Positions 1 to 6,190 of a DNA stretch of 8,108 nucleotides are shown here, piece by piece. Source of the DNA: an uncultured bacterium. Lineage in GTDB: Bacteria > Chloroflexota > Anaerolineae > JACIWP01. The first letter of the stretch is position 1; every line of letters starts with the position of its first letter. The translations under genes and the position numbers were made by a program. The stretch is taken from NCBI GenBank assembly GCA_903872005.1, contig CAIQJD010000902.1, forward strand, positions 1 to 8,108, in the 5' to 3' direction. The notes under the pieces were generated by a model that was given only the letters and a program-made list of their open reading frames with translations, made no database searches and was not told where the DNA came from.

Positions 1-843
1 CAGCGAGAGTGCCATGATCACCGGATAGTCGCGATTGTAGATAGCGAGAGTCAACTGATTGCCGATGCCCGGAATACGGAAAATCGTCTCGATGAAAAAA
101 GCGCCCGTAATCATGGTGGCAATCATCGGGCCAATCACAGTAAGTAGCGGGATCATCGCATTCTTGAAGGCGTGCCGCAGGATAACCGCGCTCGTTCGCA
201 GTCCTTTGGCATAGGCGGTGCGCACGTAGTCGGCGCGCAGGCTCTCCAGCAGGCTGGATCGCGTGTAGCGTGCGATGGTCGCCGATGGGCCTAAGGCCCA
301 GGCGATCACCGGCATGATGAACTGCTTGGGCTCCCCCCAACCGCCGGTCGGCAGCCACTTGAGCTGCACCGCGAAGACGATGATCAGGAGAATAGCAACC
401 ACAAAAGTAGGCATCACGATATTGGTGACCACCGCCACCGATGTGAAATAGTCAAGCCAACTGTTCGGCTTGAGCGCGGCGAGGATGCCCATGACCAACC
501 CGACGACCAATGAGACGCTGAACGTCACCATAGCCAATTGAATCGTCACCGGCCACGACCGGCGCAAGAACTCCAGCACCGGCTCTCCATAGCGGAAAGA
601 AATCCCCAGATCGCCCTGCACGAGCCGGATCATGTACCTCATATACTGCACGTAGATCGGCTTGTCCAGACCGTACTTCTCCATCAGCGTCTGCCGCACC
701 GATTCCGGCACGGGCATCTCCTGTTTCTGTGCCGTGTCGAATGGGCCGCCTGGCACCGCGTGCATCATCACGAACGTAATGATGGACACGGCAAGCAAGA
801 CACCGATGATGCCGAGGAAGCGACTGAGGACGTAGCGCGCCAT
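1..843 (-). CDS. ABC transporter permease, DppB/OppB type (3' end beyond window)
   Basis: This is one of the two membrane subunits expected in a peptide/nickel/oligosaccharide-type ABC importer. The 281 visible residues are open to the left edge. The N-terminus has the family pattern: a first membrane helix (about residues 9-27) ending in MMHAVPGGPFD, then an extracytoplasmic stretch with the GLDKPIYVQY motif and GDLGISF. Further hydrophobic helices lie at about 100-120 and 140-160. The EAA loop that contacts the ATPase is clear at about 201-225 (ADYVRTAYAKGL, then LRHAFKNAMIPLLT). The visible end, around NRDYPVIMA, is near the usual C-terminus, so roughly 25-40 residues are probably missing. 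The ATG at 843 is supported by GAGGAG 8 bases upstream. It follows the binding-protein gene on the same strand after 71 bases; the second permease and ATPases are presumably beyond the left edge. The substrate cannot be read from the sequence. Confidence 0.95.
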   Translation of the reverse strand, partial: MARYVLSRFLGIIGVLLAVSIITFVMMHAVPGGPFDTAQKQEMPVPESVRQTLMEKYGLDKPIYVQYMRYMIRLVQGDLGISFRYGEPVLEFLRRSWPVTIQLAMVTFSVSLVVGLVMGILAALKPNSWLDYFTSVAVVTNIVMPTFVVAILLIIVFAVQLKWLPTGGWGEPKQFIMPVIAWALGPSATIARYTRSSLLESLRADYVRTAYAKGLRTSAVILRHAFKNAMIPLLTVIGPMIATMITGAFFIETIFRIPGIGNQLTLAIYNRDYPVIMALSL

Positions 844-867
844 AGCTGGGACTCCTCTTTTGCAGAT

Positions 868-891
868 GGGGGCCGGCTTGCGCCGGCCCCC
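868..891 (-). other. Intercistronic GC hairpin between binding-protein and permease genes
   Basis: In the mRNA sense (minus strand) a 10-base arm GGGGGCCGGC is followed by a GCAA loop and its exact complement GCCGGCCCCC. It starts 23 bases after the binding-protein stop codon and ends before the permease ribosome site. No run of U follows, so it is not a classic intrinsic terminator. Hairpins at this place in ABC operons commonly protect the upstream mRNA or partly block readthrough, which would give more binding protein than permease; that role is inferred. Confidence 0.7.
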
Positions 892-914
892 TGCGCACAC
901 TTACTTATCCGCGA

Positions 915-2711
915 CTACTTCTTGATGTAGAGGTCGCTCCACATCATCTGGTAGTGCGCGCGGATGCCGACGTTCTTGGCGACCTTCAGACCGCCAATGT
1001 TCGTCTTCCAGACTTCGCCTTGCACCGGGTTGCCGATGAAGACGCCGCCAACGTCCGAGATGAGGATCTTCTCGGCTTCGTTGTACATCGCGCAGCGCTT
1101 GGTCTTGTCCAGCTCACCGCGAGCCGTATTGACCAGGTCATTGAACTTCTCGTTCTTCCACGGGTGGCGGGTCTGAGCGGTCCACCAATCCATGAAGTTG
1201 GTCGGGTCCGAGTAGTCCTGCGCCCACTGGATCAGGCCCAAAGGAACTTCGTACTTGCCGAGAGCCGCCATGTAGACGGAGCGCTCGACATCCTTGGGCG
1301 TGACGGTGATGCCCAGGTTGTCCTTGAGCATGCGCTGGATGGCTTCGCCTTCGGTCACGATCTGGCCCTGGCGGGTCCACATTTCGAGGGCGGGGAAGCC
1401 CTTGCCATCGGGATAGCCGGCTTCGGCCATCAAACTCTTCGCCAATGCCGGGTCGTAGGCCTGAATCTTCTGGATCGCGGGGTCGTTCTGCTGGCTGCAA
1501 GGCACAACCGGCGGAATCATGGCATAGGCCGGGCTTTCCAGGCCTTGCATGACGTTCTCCGAGATGGACTTGCGATCAATCGCGTGGCTGAACGCCTGGC
1601 GCACCTTCAAGTTGTCGAACGGCGCCTTCTGCAGCGGGAAGTGCATGTAGTAGGTCACCGGCATGGACATCGTCTCGACCTGGCCCTTCAGGCTCGTGTC
1701 GGCCAACGCTTCCTTGAGGGTCGCGCCGGAGAAGATGGTCCAGTCAATTTCGCCGGCCTTGTACATCTGCATGTACAGCGAGGGCGGAGCGGCCTGCGGC
1801 ACGAAGACCTGGATGATCTGCTCAAGCTTGGGCTTCGCCGGGCCGTCGTACTTCGGGTTCGGAACGTAGACGACATTCTTGCCCTTGTTCCACTCTTTGA
1901 CCATGTACGGGCCGTTGCTCAACACGTTCTTCGGATCGGCCGCCCAGTTCTCGCCGGCTTTCTCGATGATGTGCTTCGGCGCGATGGTGGCGATGAAGCC
2001 GACGATCTGCGTCATGTACGGGATGGGCTTCGCCGTCTTGATCAACAGCGTGTAGTCATCCTTCTTGCTGACGCCCAACTTGGTGATGTCGGTTTCCTTC
2101 TTGGTGTAGATCGCTTCGGCGTTCTCGATGCCATAGTAGAACCAGCCGTACGGGTTGGCCGTCGCCGGATCCATCATGCGGCGGATCGAGTAGACCCAGT
2201 CATCAGCCGTGACCGGGGTGCCATCGCTCCACTTCGCCGTCTTGCGCAGATAGAACGTCCAGGTCAGGCCGTCGGCAGAGGTTTCCCACTTCTCGGCGGC
2301 GCCAGGATAAGCCTGGAAGTCGTAGTCGAGCCAGACCAGCGGCTCCAGAGCGTAGCCTTCGAGGCCGGAGCTTTCGTAGATGTTCTTGGTGGCGTCGAAA
2401 TGCTTGCCTTCGATGCCGGCATAGCGGAAGATCTGCTTGTCAGCCGCAGCGGCGTCGGTCGGCAGCGTCACGCCAACGGAGTTCTTCGCCGCTTCCGGCA
2501 CCTTGGTCGGCGGAACGGCGGTGTTGGTGGCAGCCGGCGCCTTGGTCGGCGCTTGGGTCGGGGCCGGCGCCTGGGTCGGCGCTTGCGTCGCGGCCGGGGC
2601 CTTGGTCGGCGCGGCCGTGGGGGCCGGCGTCGCCGTGGGGGCGCAGGCCGTCAACAGCACAGACAGGATGACCAGCACGGCAACGATCATCTTCACACTT
2701 TTCTGCGACAT
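915..2711 (-). CDS. Extracellular solute-binding lipoprotein, family 5 (OppA/DppA-like)
   Basis: This is the substrate receptor of the ABC importer, anchored outside the cytoplasmic membrane. From the chosen start the protein has 598 residues: positive residues (K4, K7), a hydrophobic core (9-20) and lipobox LLTAC with the lipidated Cys at 23. An Ala/Pro/Thr-rich linker (24-72) precedes the SBP_bac_5 domain (about 92-598). Family hallmarks are LEPLVWLDYD (122-131), the WTFYLRKTAKWSDGTPVTADD block (151-171), SNGPYMVKEW (265-274), and VRQAFSHAIDR (370-380). I chose ATG 2711 rather than the in-frame upstream start at 2753 because it has AAGGAG 10 bases upstream and gives a normal signal peptide; the longer form would add 14 residues ahead of it. 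Family 5 proteins bind peptides, nickel complexes or oligosaccharides. The substrate here is unknown. The gene lies downstream of a GntR/FCD regulator that probably controls it. Confidence 0.95.
   Translation of the reverse strand: MSQKSVKMIVAVLVILSVLLTACAPTATPAPTAAPTKAPAATQAPTQAPAPTQAPTKAPAATNTAVPPTKVPEAAKNSVGVTLPTDAAAADKQIFRYAGIEGKHFDATKNIYESSGLEGYALEPLVWLDYDFQAYPGAAEKWETSADGLTWTFYLRKTAKWSDGTPVTADDWVYSIRRMMDPATANPYGWFYYGIENAEAIYTKKETDITKLGVSKKDDYTLLIKTAKPIPYMTQIVGFIATIAPKHIIEKAGENWAADPKNVLSNGPYMVKEWNKGKNVVYVPNPKYDGPAKPKLEQIIQVFVPQAAPPSLYMQMYKAGEIDWTIFSGATLKEALADTSLKGQVETMSMPVTYYMHFPLQKAPFDNLKVRQAFSHAIDRKSISENVMQGLESPAYAMIPPVVPCSQQNDPAIQKIQAYDPALAKSLMAEAGYPDGKGFPALEMWTRQGQIVTEGEAIQRMLKDNLGITVTPKDVERSVYMAALGKYEVPLGLIQWAQDYSDPTNFMDWWTAQTRHPWKNEKFNDLVNTARGELDKTKRCAMYNEAEKILISDVGGVFIGNPVQGEVWKTNIGGLKVAKNVGIRAHYQMMWSDLYIKK
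2496..2642 (-). repeat. Repetitive coding DNA for the Ala/Pro/Thr linker of the binding lipoprotein
   Basis: Residues 24-72 of the lipoprotein are almost only Ala, Pro, Thr, Gln and Lys. The nonamer APTKAPAAT occurs at residues 34-42 and 54-62, exactly 20 residues apart, with shorter APTQAP units between. At DNA level the two copies (2586-2612 and 2526-2552) share 14 identical bases at one end, consistent with internal duplication. The segment is likely a flexible tether between the membrane anchor and the binding domain. Confidence 0.75.
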
Positions 2712-2721
2712 TCTCTCTTTT

Positions 2722-2727
2722 CTCCTT
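2722..2727 (-). promoter_or_regulatory. Ribosome binding site fixing the lipoprotein start
   Basis: The minus strand reads AAGGAG, 10 bases before ATG 2711. It lies downstream of the alternative in-frame start at 2753, so it supports the shorter protein with a normal signal peptide. Confidence 0.7.
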
Positions 2728-2732
2728 AGCAC

Positions 2733-2744
2733 TGGATAGCTCAT
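2733..2744 (-). promoter_or_regulatory. 12-bp copy of the centre of the GntR operator, in the lipoprotein leader
   Basis: TGGATAGCTCAT here is identical to 3688-3699, the centre of the palindrome upstream of the GntR gene, and in the same orientation. The outer arms of the palindrome are not conserved at this copy. It sits just upstream of the lipoprotein ribosome site, where a bound repressor could block transcription. A 12-mer match somewhere in 8 kb is expected by chance, so only the matching locations make it suggestive. I found no convincing sigma-70 promoter in the 191 bases between the GntR and lipoprotein genes (2712-2902). Confidence 0.3.
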
Positions 2745-2902
2745 GGTACGCACATTGAAATCCGTATCACAGCCTTGGGCAAATCGAACGCCACATCCCC
2801 CCTTTCCATAGACAACCTATACAACAAGCAATCTGCAACCGAAAGTAGACCACACAAGGGGTAATATTCCTGGTAACGCGCACAACAGAGAACCAGCGCG
2901 CC

Positions 2903-3637
2903 TCAACCCACCAACCCATTCATCGCCCGCTGGACACGCTGCTCCAGATCAGACAAATGCGCCAGCATCGCGGCTTTGCCTTCCTCCACGTCGCGCTGCG
3001 CCAAAGCGTCCACGATACGCAGATGCTTGGCGACATACTCCTGATGCAAGGCGCTGGAATCAACGGCAGGAAAGCCGGCCATCCCCAACTGCTCCGGGAT
3101 GCGAAACACGGTGATCGGATCGAGCAAATCCTTGAGGATACGGTTGCCGGTGGAATATGCCATTAGGCGATGAAACTGCGTGTGCAGGGCATGCCCCTGC
3201 GCCTGGTCTTGCAGGTAGATGAGGCTATACTCAACGATCAAGGCGCGCATCGCGGCGATCTGCTCCTCCGTCGCTCGCTCGACCGCCTGCTCCACCACCA
3301 TCAGTTCCAGCCCGCGCCGGATGACATACAACTCCCAAGGGGAATAGTCGCCGCGCCGCAGCGAAATGGCAAGGGCCTCAGCCAGCCGCTCGCGGCCGCT
3401 TTCCGTGACGAAGGTCCCCACGCCATGCCGCACATGCACCAGCCCCTTGGTCGCCAGCACCCGCACCGCATCGCGCACTACCGCCCGGCTGACCTCCAAC
3501 TGCGAAGCCAGCTCATTCTCAGTCGGCAAAGTCTCGCCCGGCGCGAACTCGCCGCGCACGATCATCTCTTCAAGGCGATCGGCGATAGTTTCGTGCAGGC
3601 GTTGGCGCTTGACTGGCTGAAAGGCTTCGCGATTCAC
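2903..3637 (-). CDS. GntR-family transcriptional regulator, FadR subfamily (FCD domain)
   Basis: A 244-residue one-component regulator. The N-terminal winged helix-turn-helix occupies about residues 12-78: TIADRLEEMI, then PTENELASQLEVSRAVVRDA carrying the recognition helix, and the wing HVRHGVGTFV. The all-helical FCD ligand domain covers about 100-235, with the RRGLEL start, FHRLMAYSTGN (155-165) and KHLRIVDALAQRDVEEG (204-220). FCD domains usually coordinate a metal through one Asp/Asn and three His. Here H156, H205 and H227 fit, while the usual acidic position appears to be H152. The start is GTG 3637, with GGGAG 8 bases upstream; no ATG is better placed. It lies 191 bases upstream of the binding-lipoprotein gene on the same strand, so it probably senses the imported compound or a product of it. 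FCD regulators often respond to organic or sugar acids, but the ligand here is unknown. Confidence 0.93.
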   Translation of the reverse strand: MNREAFQPVKRQRLHETIADRLEEMIVRGEFAPGETLPTENELASQLEVSRAVVRDAVRVLATKGLVHVRHGVGTFVTESGRERLAEALAISLRRGDYSPWELYVIRRGLELMVVEQAVERATEEQIAAMRALIVEYSLIYLQDQAQGHALHTQFHRLMAYSTGNRILKDLLDPITVFRIPEQLGMAGFPAVDSSALHQEYVAKHLRIVDALAQRDVEEGKAAMLAHLSDLEQRVQRAMNGLVG

Positions 3638-3677
3638 CGCATCGTCTCCCGGCTGACCGTCGAGCTTGACTCAGGCC

Positions 3678-3708
3678 GATGACTCAATGGATAGCTCATT
3701 AAGTCATC
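3678..3708. promoter_or_regulatory. Palindromic operator, probably bound by the GntR regulator
   Basis: Arms GATGACTCAATG (3678-3689) and CATTAAGTCATC (3697-3708) are complementary at 11 of 12 positions and are separated by 7 bases. An additional TGACTCA at 3667-3673 repeats part of the left arm. The site lies about 9-39 bases downstream of the start predicted from the consensus promoter at 3723-3751, a typical place for an autorepressor acting as a roadblock. Binding by the adjacent GntR protein is inferred. Confidence 0.65.
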
Positions 3709-3722
3709 ATACAACTGACCCT

Positions 3723-3751
3723 AGTATAGCACGGGGGCGGCCTCTTGTCAA
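3723..3751 (-). promoter_or_regulatory. Consensus sigma-70 promoter of the GntR/ABC operon
   Basis: On the minus strand TTGACA (3751-3746) is followed by a 17-base spacer and TATACT (3728-3723). This is a perfect -35 box, ideal spacing and a 5/6 -10 box. It predicts transcription starting near 3716, about 80 bases before the GTG of the regulator. Confidence 0.85.
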
Positions 3752-3810
3752 CCGGCAACGATCCCCGCTCCCGCATATCGCCACCCCACAAACCCGCATC
3801 GCCGGCCAGG

Positions 3811-3843
3811 TTGCCGCACTTTTGCCGCAATTTTCTGACCGCC
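3811..3843 (+). promoter_or_regulatory. Tandem 11-bp direct repeats, likely OmpR-family regulator box, upstream of the two-component operon
   Basis: Two adjacent 11-mers, TTGCCGCACTT (3811-3821) and TTGCCGCAATT (3822-3832), differ at two positions; a degenerate third unit (TTCTGACCGCC) follows. A 7-8 bp core plus an A/T-rich spacer repeating every 11 bp is the layout of PhoB/OmpR-type sites. The first unit begins 67 bp before the TATAAT box. The same arrangement occurs at 6129-6161 ahead of the VTC operon. This suggests autoregulation by the response regulator encoded immediately downstream. Confidence 0.65.
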
Positions 3844-3874
3844 CTACGCAACTTCCGCCGGCCATCCCGGTATA

Positions 3875-3883
3875 TGATATAAT
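3875..3883 (+). promoter_or_regulatory. Extended -10 promoter of the two-component operon
   Basis: TGATATAAT is a perfect extended -10 element (TGn plus TATAAT, 3878-3883). No good -35 box lies 16-18 bases upstream, as expected for a promoter that depends on an extended -10 or on an activator. The predicted start is near 3890, leaving a short leader before the ribosome site AGGAG (3900-3904). Confidence 0.75.
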
Positions 3884-3899
3884 CAAGCTGACCAGAGGT

Positions 3900-3904
3900 A
3901 GGAG
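3900..3904 (+). promoter_or_regulatory. Ribosome binding site fixing the response-regulator start
   Basis: AGGAG lies 8 bases before ATG 3913. The alternative in-frame GTG at 3904 begins on the last base of this AGGAG, so ATG 3913 is the better start; an AGAGG at 3894-3898 leaves the GTG weakly possible. Confidence 0.65.
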
Positions 3905-3912
3905 TGCGTACC

Positions 3913-4614
3913 ATGCGCGAACGAATCTACATCGCCGACGACGAGCCGAACATCCGGGATGTCGTCAAGACCTTCCTGGAGAGCGAGGGGTATCGCGTGG
4001 CCGCCTTCGAGAACGGCGACCGGCTGCTCGCTGCTTTTCGCGAATCCCCTTGCGATCTGGTGATCCTCGATATCATGATGCCCGGATCGAGCGGGTTCAC
4101 GATTTGCGCGGAGCTGCGTAAGATCAGCGCCGTGCCGATCATCATGCTCACGGCACGCGATAGCGATCTGGACTACGCGGCCGGCATCAACCTGGGCAGC
4201 GACGACTATTTCACCAAGCCCTTCTCGGCGCTGGCTCTGGTCATGCGTATCAAAGCCATATTTCGCCGCATCGAGCTGGACCGGACGGTGCAGGAATCGC
4301 CGGCGCCGCGCGCCCTGGCCTTTGGGGGTCTGGAGATTGACGTGCGGAACAAGACGGCAACCCTGAACGGCGCGCCTTTCGAGATGACCCCGAACGAGTA
4401 CAGCCTGCTCTGCTATCTCATGGAAAACAAGGACCGGGCGATATCGCGCGACGAGCTGCTCAACAAAGTCTGGGGCTACGACAGCGAGGTCGAGACGCGC
4501 GCCTCGGACGACACCGTGCGCCGGCTGCGGAAAAAGCTGGCCGGCAGCCGGATCGTGATCGAGACCGTCTGGGGCTTCGGCTTCCGGCTGAAACAAGGTG
4601 AACCCCATGCCTGA
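3913..4614 (+). CDS. OmpR/PhoB-family DNA-binding response regulator
   Basis: A 233-residue cytoplasmic transcription factor of normal family length. The receiver domain (about 3-118) has the acidic pair D9/D10, the phosphoacceptor D53 in VILDIMMPG, the switch T80 in MLTARDSD and K102 in DDYFTKPF. The C-terminal winged-helix domain (about 135-228) has the family pattern LEIDVRNKTATLNG, EYSLLCYLM, WGYD and the recognition helix ending TVRRLRKKL (202-210), then IETVWGFGFRL. It is the first gene of an operon and overlaps the sensor kinase by 8 bases, which points to translational coupling and a cognate pair. Direct repeats with the 11-bp period expected for this family lie upstream of its own promoter and upstream of the VTC operon, so both are plausible targets. 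The input signal is unknown; orthology to PhoB, CssR or any named regulator cannot be claimed from the sequence. Confidence 0.95.
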   Translation: MRERIYIADDEPNIRDVVKTFLESEGYRVAAFENGDRLLAAFRESPCDLVILDIMMPGSSGFTICAELRKISAVPIIMLTARDSDLDYAAGINLGSDDYFTKPFSALALVMRIKAIFRRIELDRTVQESPAPRALAFGGLEIDVRNKTATLNGAPFEMTPNEYSLLCYLMENKDRAISRDELLNKVWGYDSEVETRASDDTVRRLRKKLAGSRIVIETVWGFGFRLKQGEPHA

Positions 4615-6016
4615 CTGGCGCGCATTCAAGGTAAGCATACGCACCAGGATCATGGTGCTCGTTCTAATCATCATTGCCGTCACCTTCGCGGCGATCCTCG
4701 GCGTCTTCAACGTCCTCGTGAATGAGTACATCAGAAACAGCGTCCACGAACAACTGCAAGGCGCGACCGAAACGGCAGGCGCAGGCGAAAAATCCCAGGC
4801 GCCGCCGAATGATCAACCGCCGCCAGGAGCGGACGCCGGCGCGGCGCCCAATATTCGCAAGCCGCCTCGGGGCAGGGTGGGGCAAGCAGAAACCATCGTT
4901 GTCTCCGCAGACTACACGCTCATCTTCCCCGACGCGGGCATGGCATTCTTGCCCAACTACGATGAGAGCAAGAACCTGGCCGCTCAACTGGCAACCGATC
5001 AAATTGATCTGCGTAGCGCCGAAGTGGTGCGCCTGGATACCGGCGAGCGGGAATACTACTGCGTATCCATCGCAACGACGACCGGGAACTCCGCCGGCCA
5101 GGAGTTCGTGATCTACTATGTGGATATGACCACCATCGCCTCCTTCGCAGCGCGCATCAACATCGTCCTGCTCATCGTCATGGGCATCGTGGGAGGGTTG
5201 GCGGCCGTCAGTGTGGCCTTCCTGGCAGATCGCATCGCTCGCCCGATCCGCGAGCTGACGCAGGTCGCGGCGCGCATCGGCGAAGGAGATTTCTCGCGCA
5301 GCAGCGCAGACTATCGGGACATCGAGCTTGCCAATCTGGCGAGCAGCATGAACCGGTCGGCCGGCCAACTGGAAGCATACGACAAAGAGCAGAAGACCTT
5401 CTTCCAAAACGTCTCCCACGAGCTGAGGACGCCTCTACAGGTCATCAAGTGCAACGCCGAAGGCATCGAACACGGCATCCTCGACGTAGTGAAAGCGAGC
5501 CGGGTGATTCTCACGGAAACCGACCGGCTGAGCGAGATGGTCGAAGACCTGCTCTATCTTTCCCGCGTGGACAATATCACGAAGAGCAGCCGCTGGGCGG
5601 AGTGCGACCTGCGGGAGCTGCTTTCCAATGCCGCAGAGCGCCAGCGCGGCCTGGCCGCCCAACGCGGCATCCAGTTCGAAATTGACTTCGACGACGAGCC
5701 GGCGAATCTGCTGTGCGATGAGAAAAGCATCAACCGCGCCTTCTCCAACCTCATGTCGAACGCGATCCGGTATGCGCGCGCCAGGATCACCCTGGCATGT
5801 CACGTCGCCGACCAAGGGATCCGCGTATCGGTGGCCGATGATGGCCCAGGGATCTCGGCCGAAGATCTGCCGCACGTCTTTGACCGGTTCTACCACGGCG
5901 CCGGCGGCTTGCATGGCATCGGTCTCTCCATCGTCAAGGCTGTCGTGAAACAGCATCAGGGCAGCATTGAGGCCAGGAACACGGAGACCGGCACGGTCTT
6001 CACGATTATCTTCTGA
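4607..6016 (+). CDS. Membrane sensor histidine kinase (HAMP, HisKA, HATPase)
   Basis: A 469-residue HPK partner of the preceding regulator. Order of parts: cytoplasmic tip, membrane helix 1 (about 15-38), an extracytoplasmic sensor of about 145 residues, membrane helix 2 (about 184-206), a HAMP linker (about 205-258, with ARPIRELTQVAARIGEGDF), dimerisation/phosphoacceptor domain with FFQNVSHELRTPLQ (phosphorylated H271), and the ATPase domain. The ATPase has the N-box with N385 (NLMSNAIRYA), G1 DDGPGI (411-416), F-box VFDRFYHG and G2 GIGLSIVKA (437 on), with a short ATP lid. The sensor contains a Pro/Gly/Ala-rich unstructured segment (about 58-90), then a compact region with alternating strands (about 96-175) that could be a PAS/Cache-like fold; its ligand is unknown. 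I chose ATG 4607, which overlaps the regulator stop and has AAGGTG 6 bases upstream; an in-frame GTG at 4598 is the alternative. Confidence 0.95.
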   Translation: MPDWRAFKVSIRTRIMVLVLIIIAVTFAAILGVFNVLVNEYIRNSVHEQLQGATETAGAGEKSQAPPNDQPPPGADAGAAPNIRKPPRGRVGQAETIVVSADYTLIFPDAGMAFLPNYDESKNLAAQLATDQIDLRSAEVVRLDTGEREYYCVSIATTTGNSAGQEFVIYYVDMTTIASFAARINIVLLIVMGIVGGLAAVSVAFLADRIARPIRELTQVAARIGEGDFSRSSADYRDIELANLASSMNRSAGQLEAYDKEQKTFFQNVSHELRTPLQVIKCNAEGIEHGILDVVKASRVILTETDRLSEMVEDLLYLSRVDNITKSSRWAECDLRELLSNAAERQRGLAAQRGIQFEIDFDDEPANLLCDEKSINRAFSNLMSNAIRYARARITLACHVADQGIRVSVADDGPGISAEDLPHVFDRFYHGAGGLHGIGLSIVKAVVKQHQGSIEARNTETGTVFTIIF

Positions 6017-6038
6017 AAACTCCGCAAGTACGCGCGCG

Positions 6039-6079
6039 GCGACGCCCATCTCCCCGGCAACGGCGAGATGCGGCGTCGC
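6039..6079 (+). terminator. Long hairpin after the sensor kinase, possible terminator
   Basis: GCGACGCC (6039-6046) pairs exactly with GGCGTCGC (6072-6079). The stem continues with CATCTC (6047-6052) against GAGATG (6065-6070), leaving only C6071 bulged, so the stem has 14 pairs. It begins 23 bases after the kinase stop codon. No U-run follows, so it is either a non-canonical terminator or an mRNA 3'-end stabiliser that separates the two-component operon from the VTC operon. Confidence 0.55.
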
Positions 6080-6128
6080 TCATCTATTCACGGACGCGCG
6101 CAGCACATCTCGTAGGGGACTACCCCGC

Positions 6129-6161
6129 TTGCCGCATTTCTGCGTAATTTCTGCGGCCTCC
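6129..6161 (+). promoter_or_regulatory. Tandem 11-bp direct repeats, likely OmpR-family regulator box, upstream of the VTC operon
   Basis: Three consecutive 11-mers, TTGCCGCATTT (6129-6139), CTGCGTAATTT (6140-6150) and CTGCGGCCTCC (6151-6161), repeat a (T/C)TG-C-G core, with T-rich ends in the first two. The first begins with the same octamer TTGCCGCA as the two units ahead of the response-regulator gene. It starts 62 bp before the TATAAT box, compared with 67 bp at the other promoter. This is the main evidence that the response regulator also controls this operon. Confidence 0.65.
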
Positions 6162-6190
6162 CTTCGGTGATTTGTGCGCCCAGTCGGCTG

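Noticed and set aside
954..2729. A long (591-codon) open frame on the plus strand, antisense to the binding-lipoprotein gene.
   Set aside because: Its translation is rich in Arg, Gly, Leu, Asp and Val with no domain. It mirrors the codon bias of the GC-rich real gene opposite, which has clear family 5 motifs and a signal peptide.
2754..2902. Possible separate promoter for the lipoprotein gene, with -10-like TATAGG or TACCAT on the minus strand.
   Set aside because: No -35-like box lies at 16-18 bases from either, so I could not support a specific promoter. Transcription from the GntR promoter or an activated promoter remains possible.
2743..3915. GTGCGTACCATG occurs on the plus strand at 3904-3915, and GTGCGTACCAT(G) on the minus strand around 2753-2742.
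   Set aside because: A match of this length between strands is expected by chance in 8 kb, and the two places have different roles (start codon region and leader).
3883..4731. A 282-codon open frame on the minus strand across the response-regulator gene.
   Set aside because: It lies opposite a gene with all receiver and winged-helix motifs, shows no domain and has no ribosome site that I could find.
4664..6049. Minus-strand open frames opposite the histidine kinase.
   Set aside because: The plus-strand kinase is complete with every catalytic box. The antisense translations show low-information composition typical of shadows.
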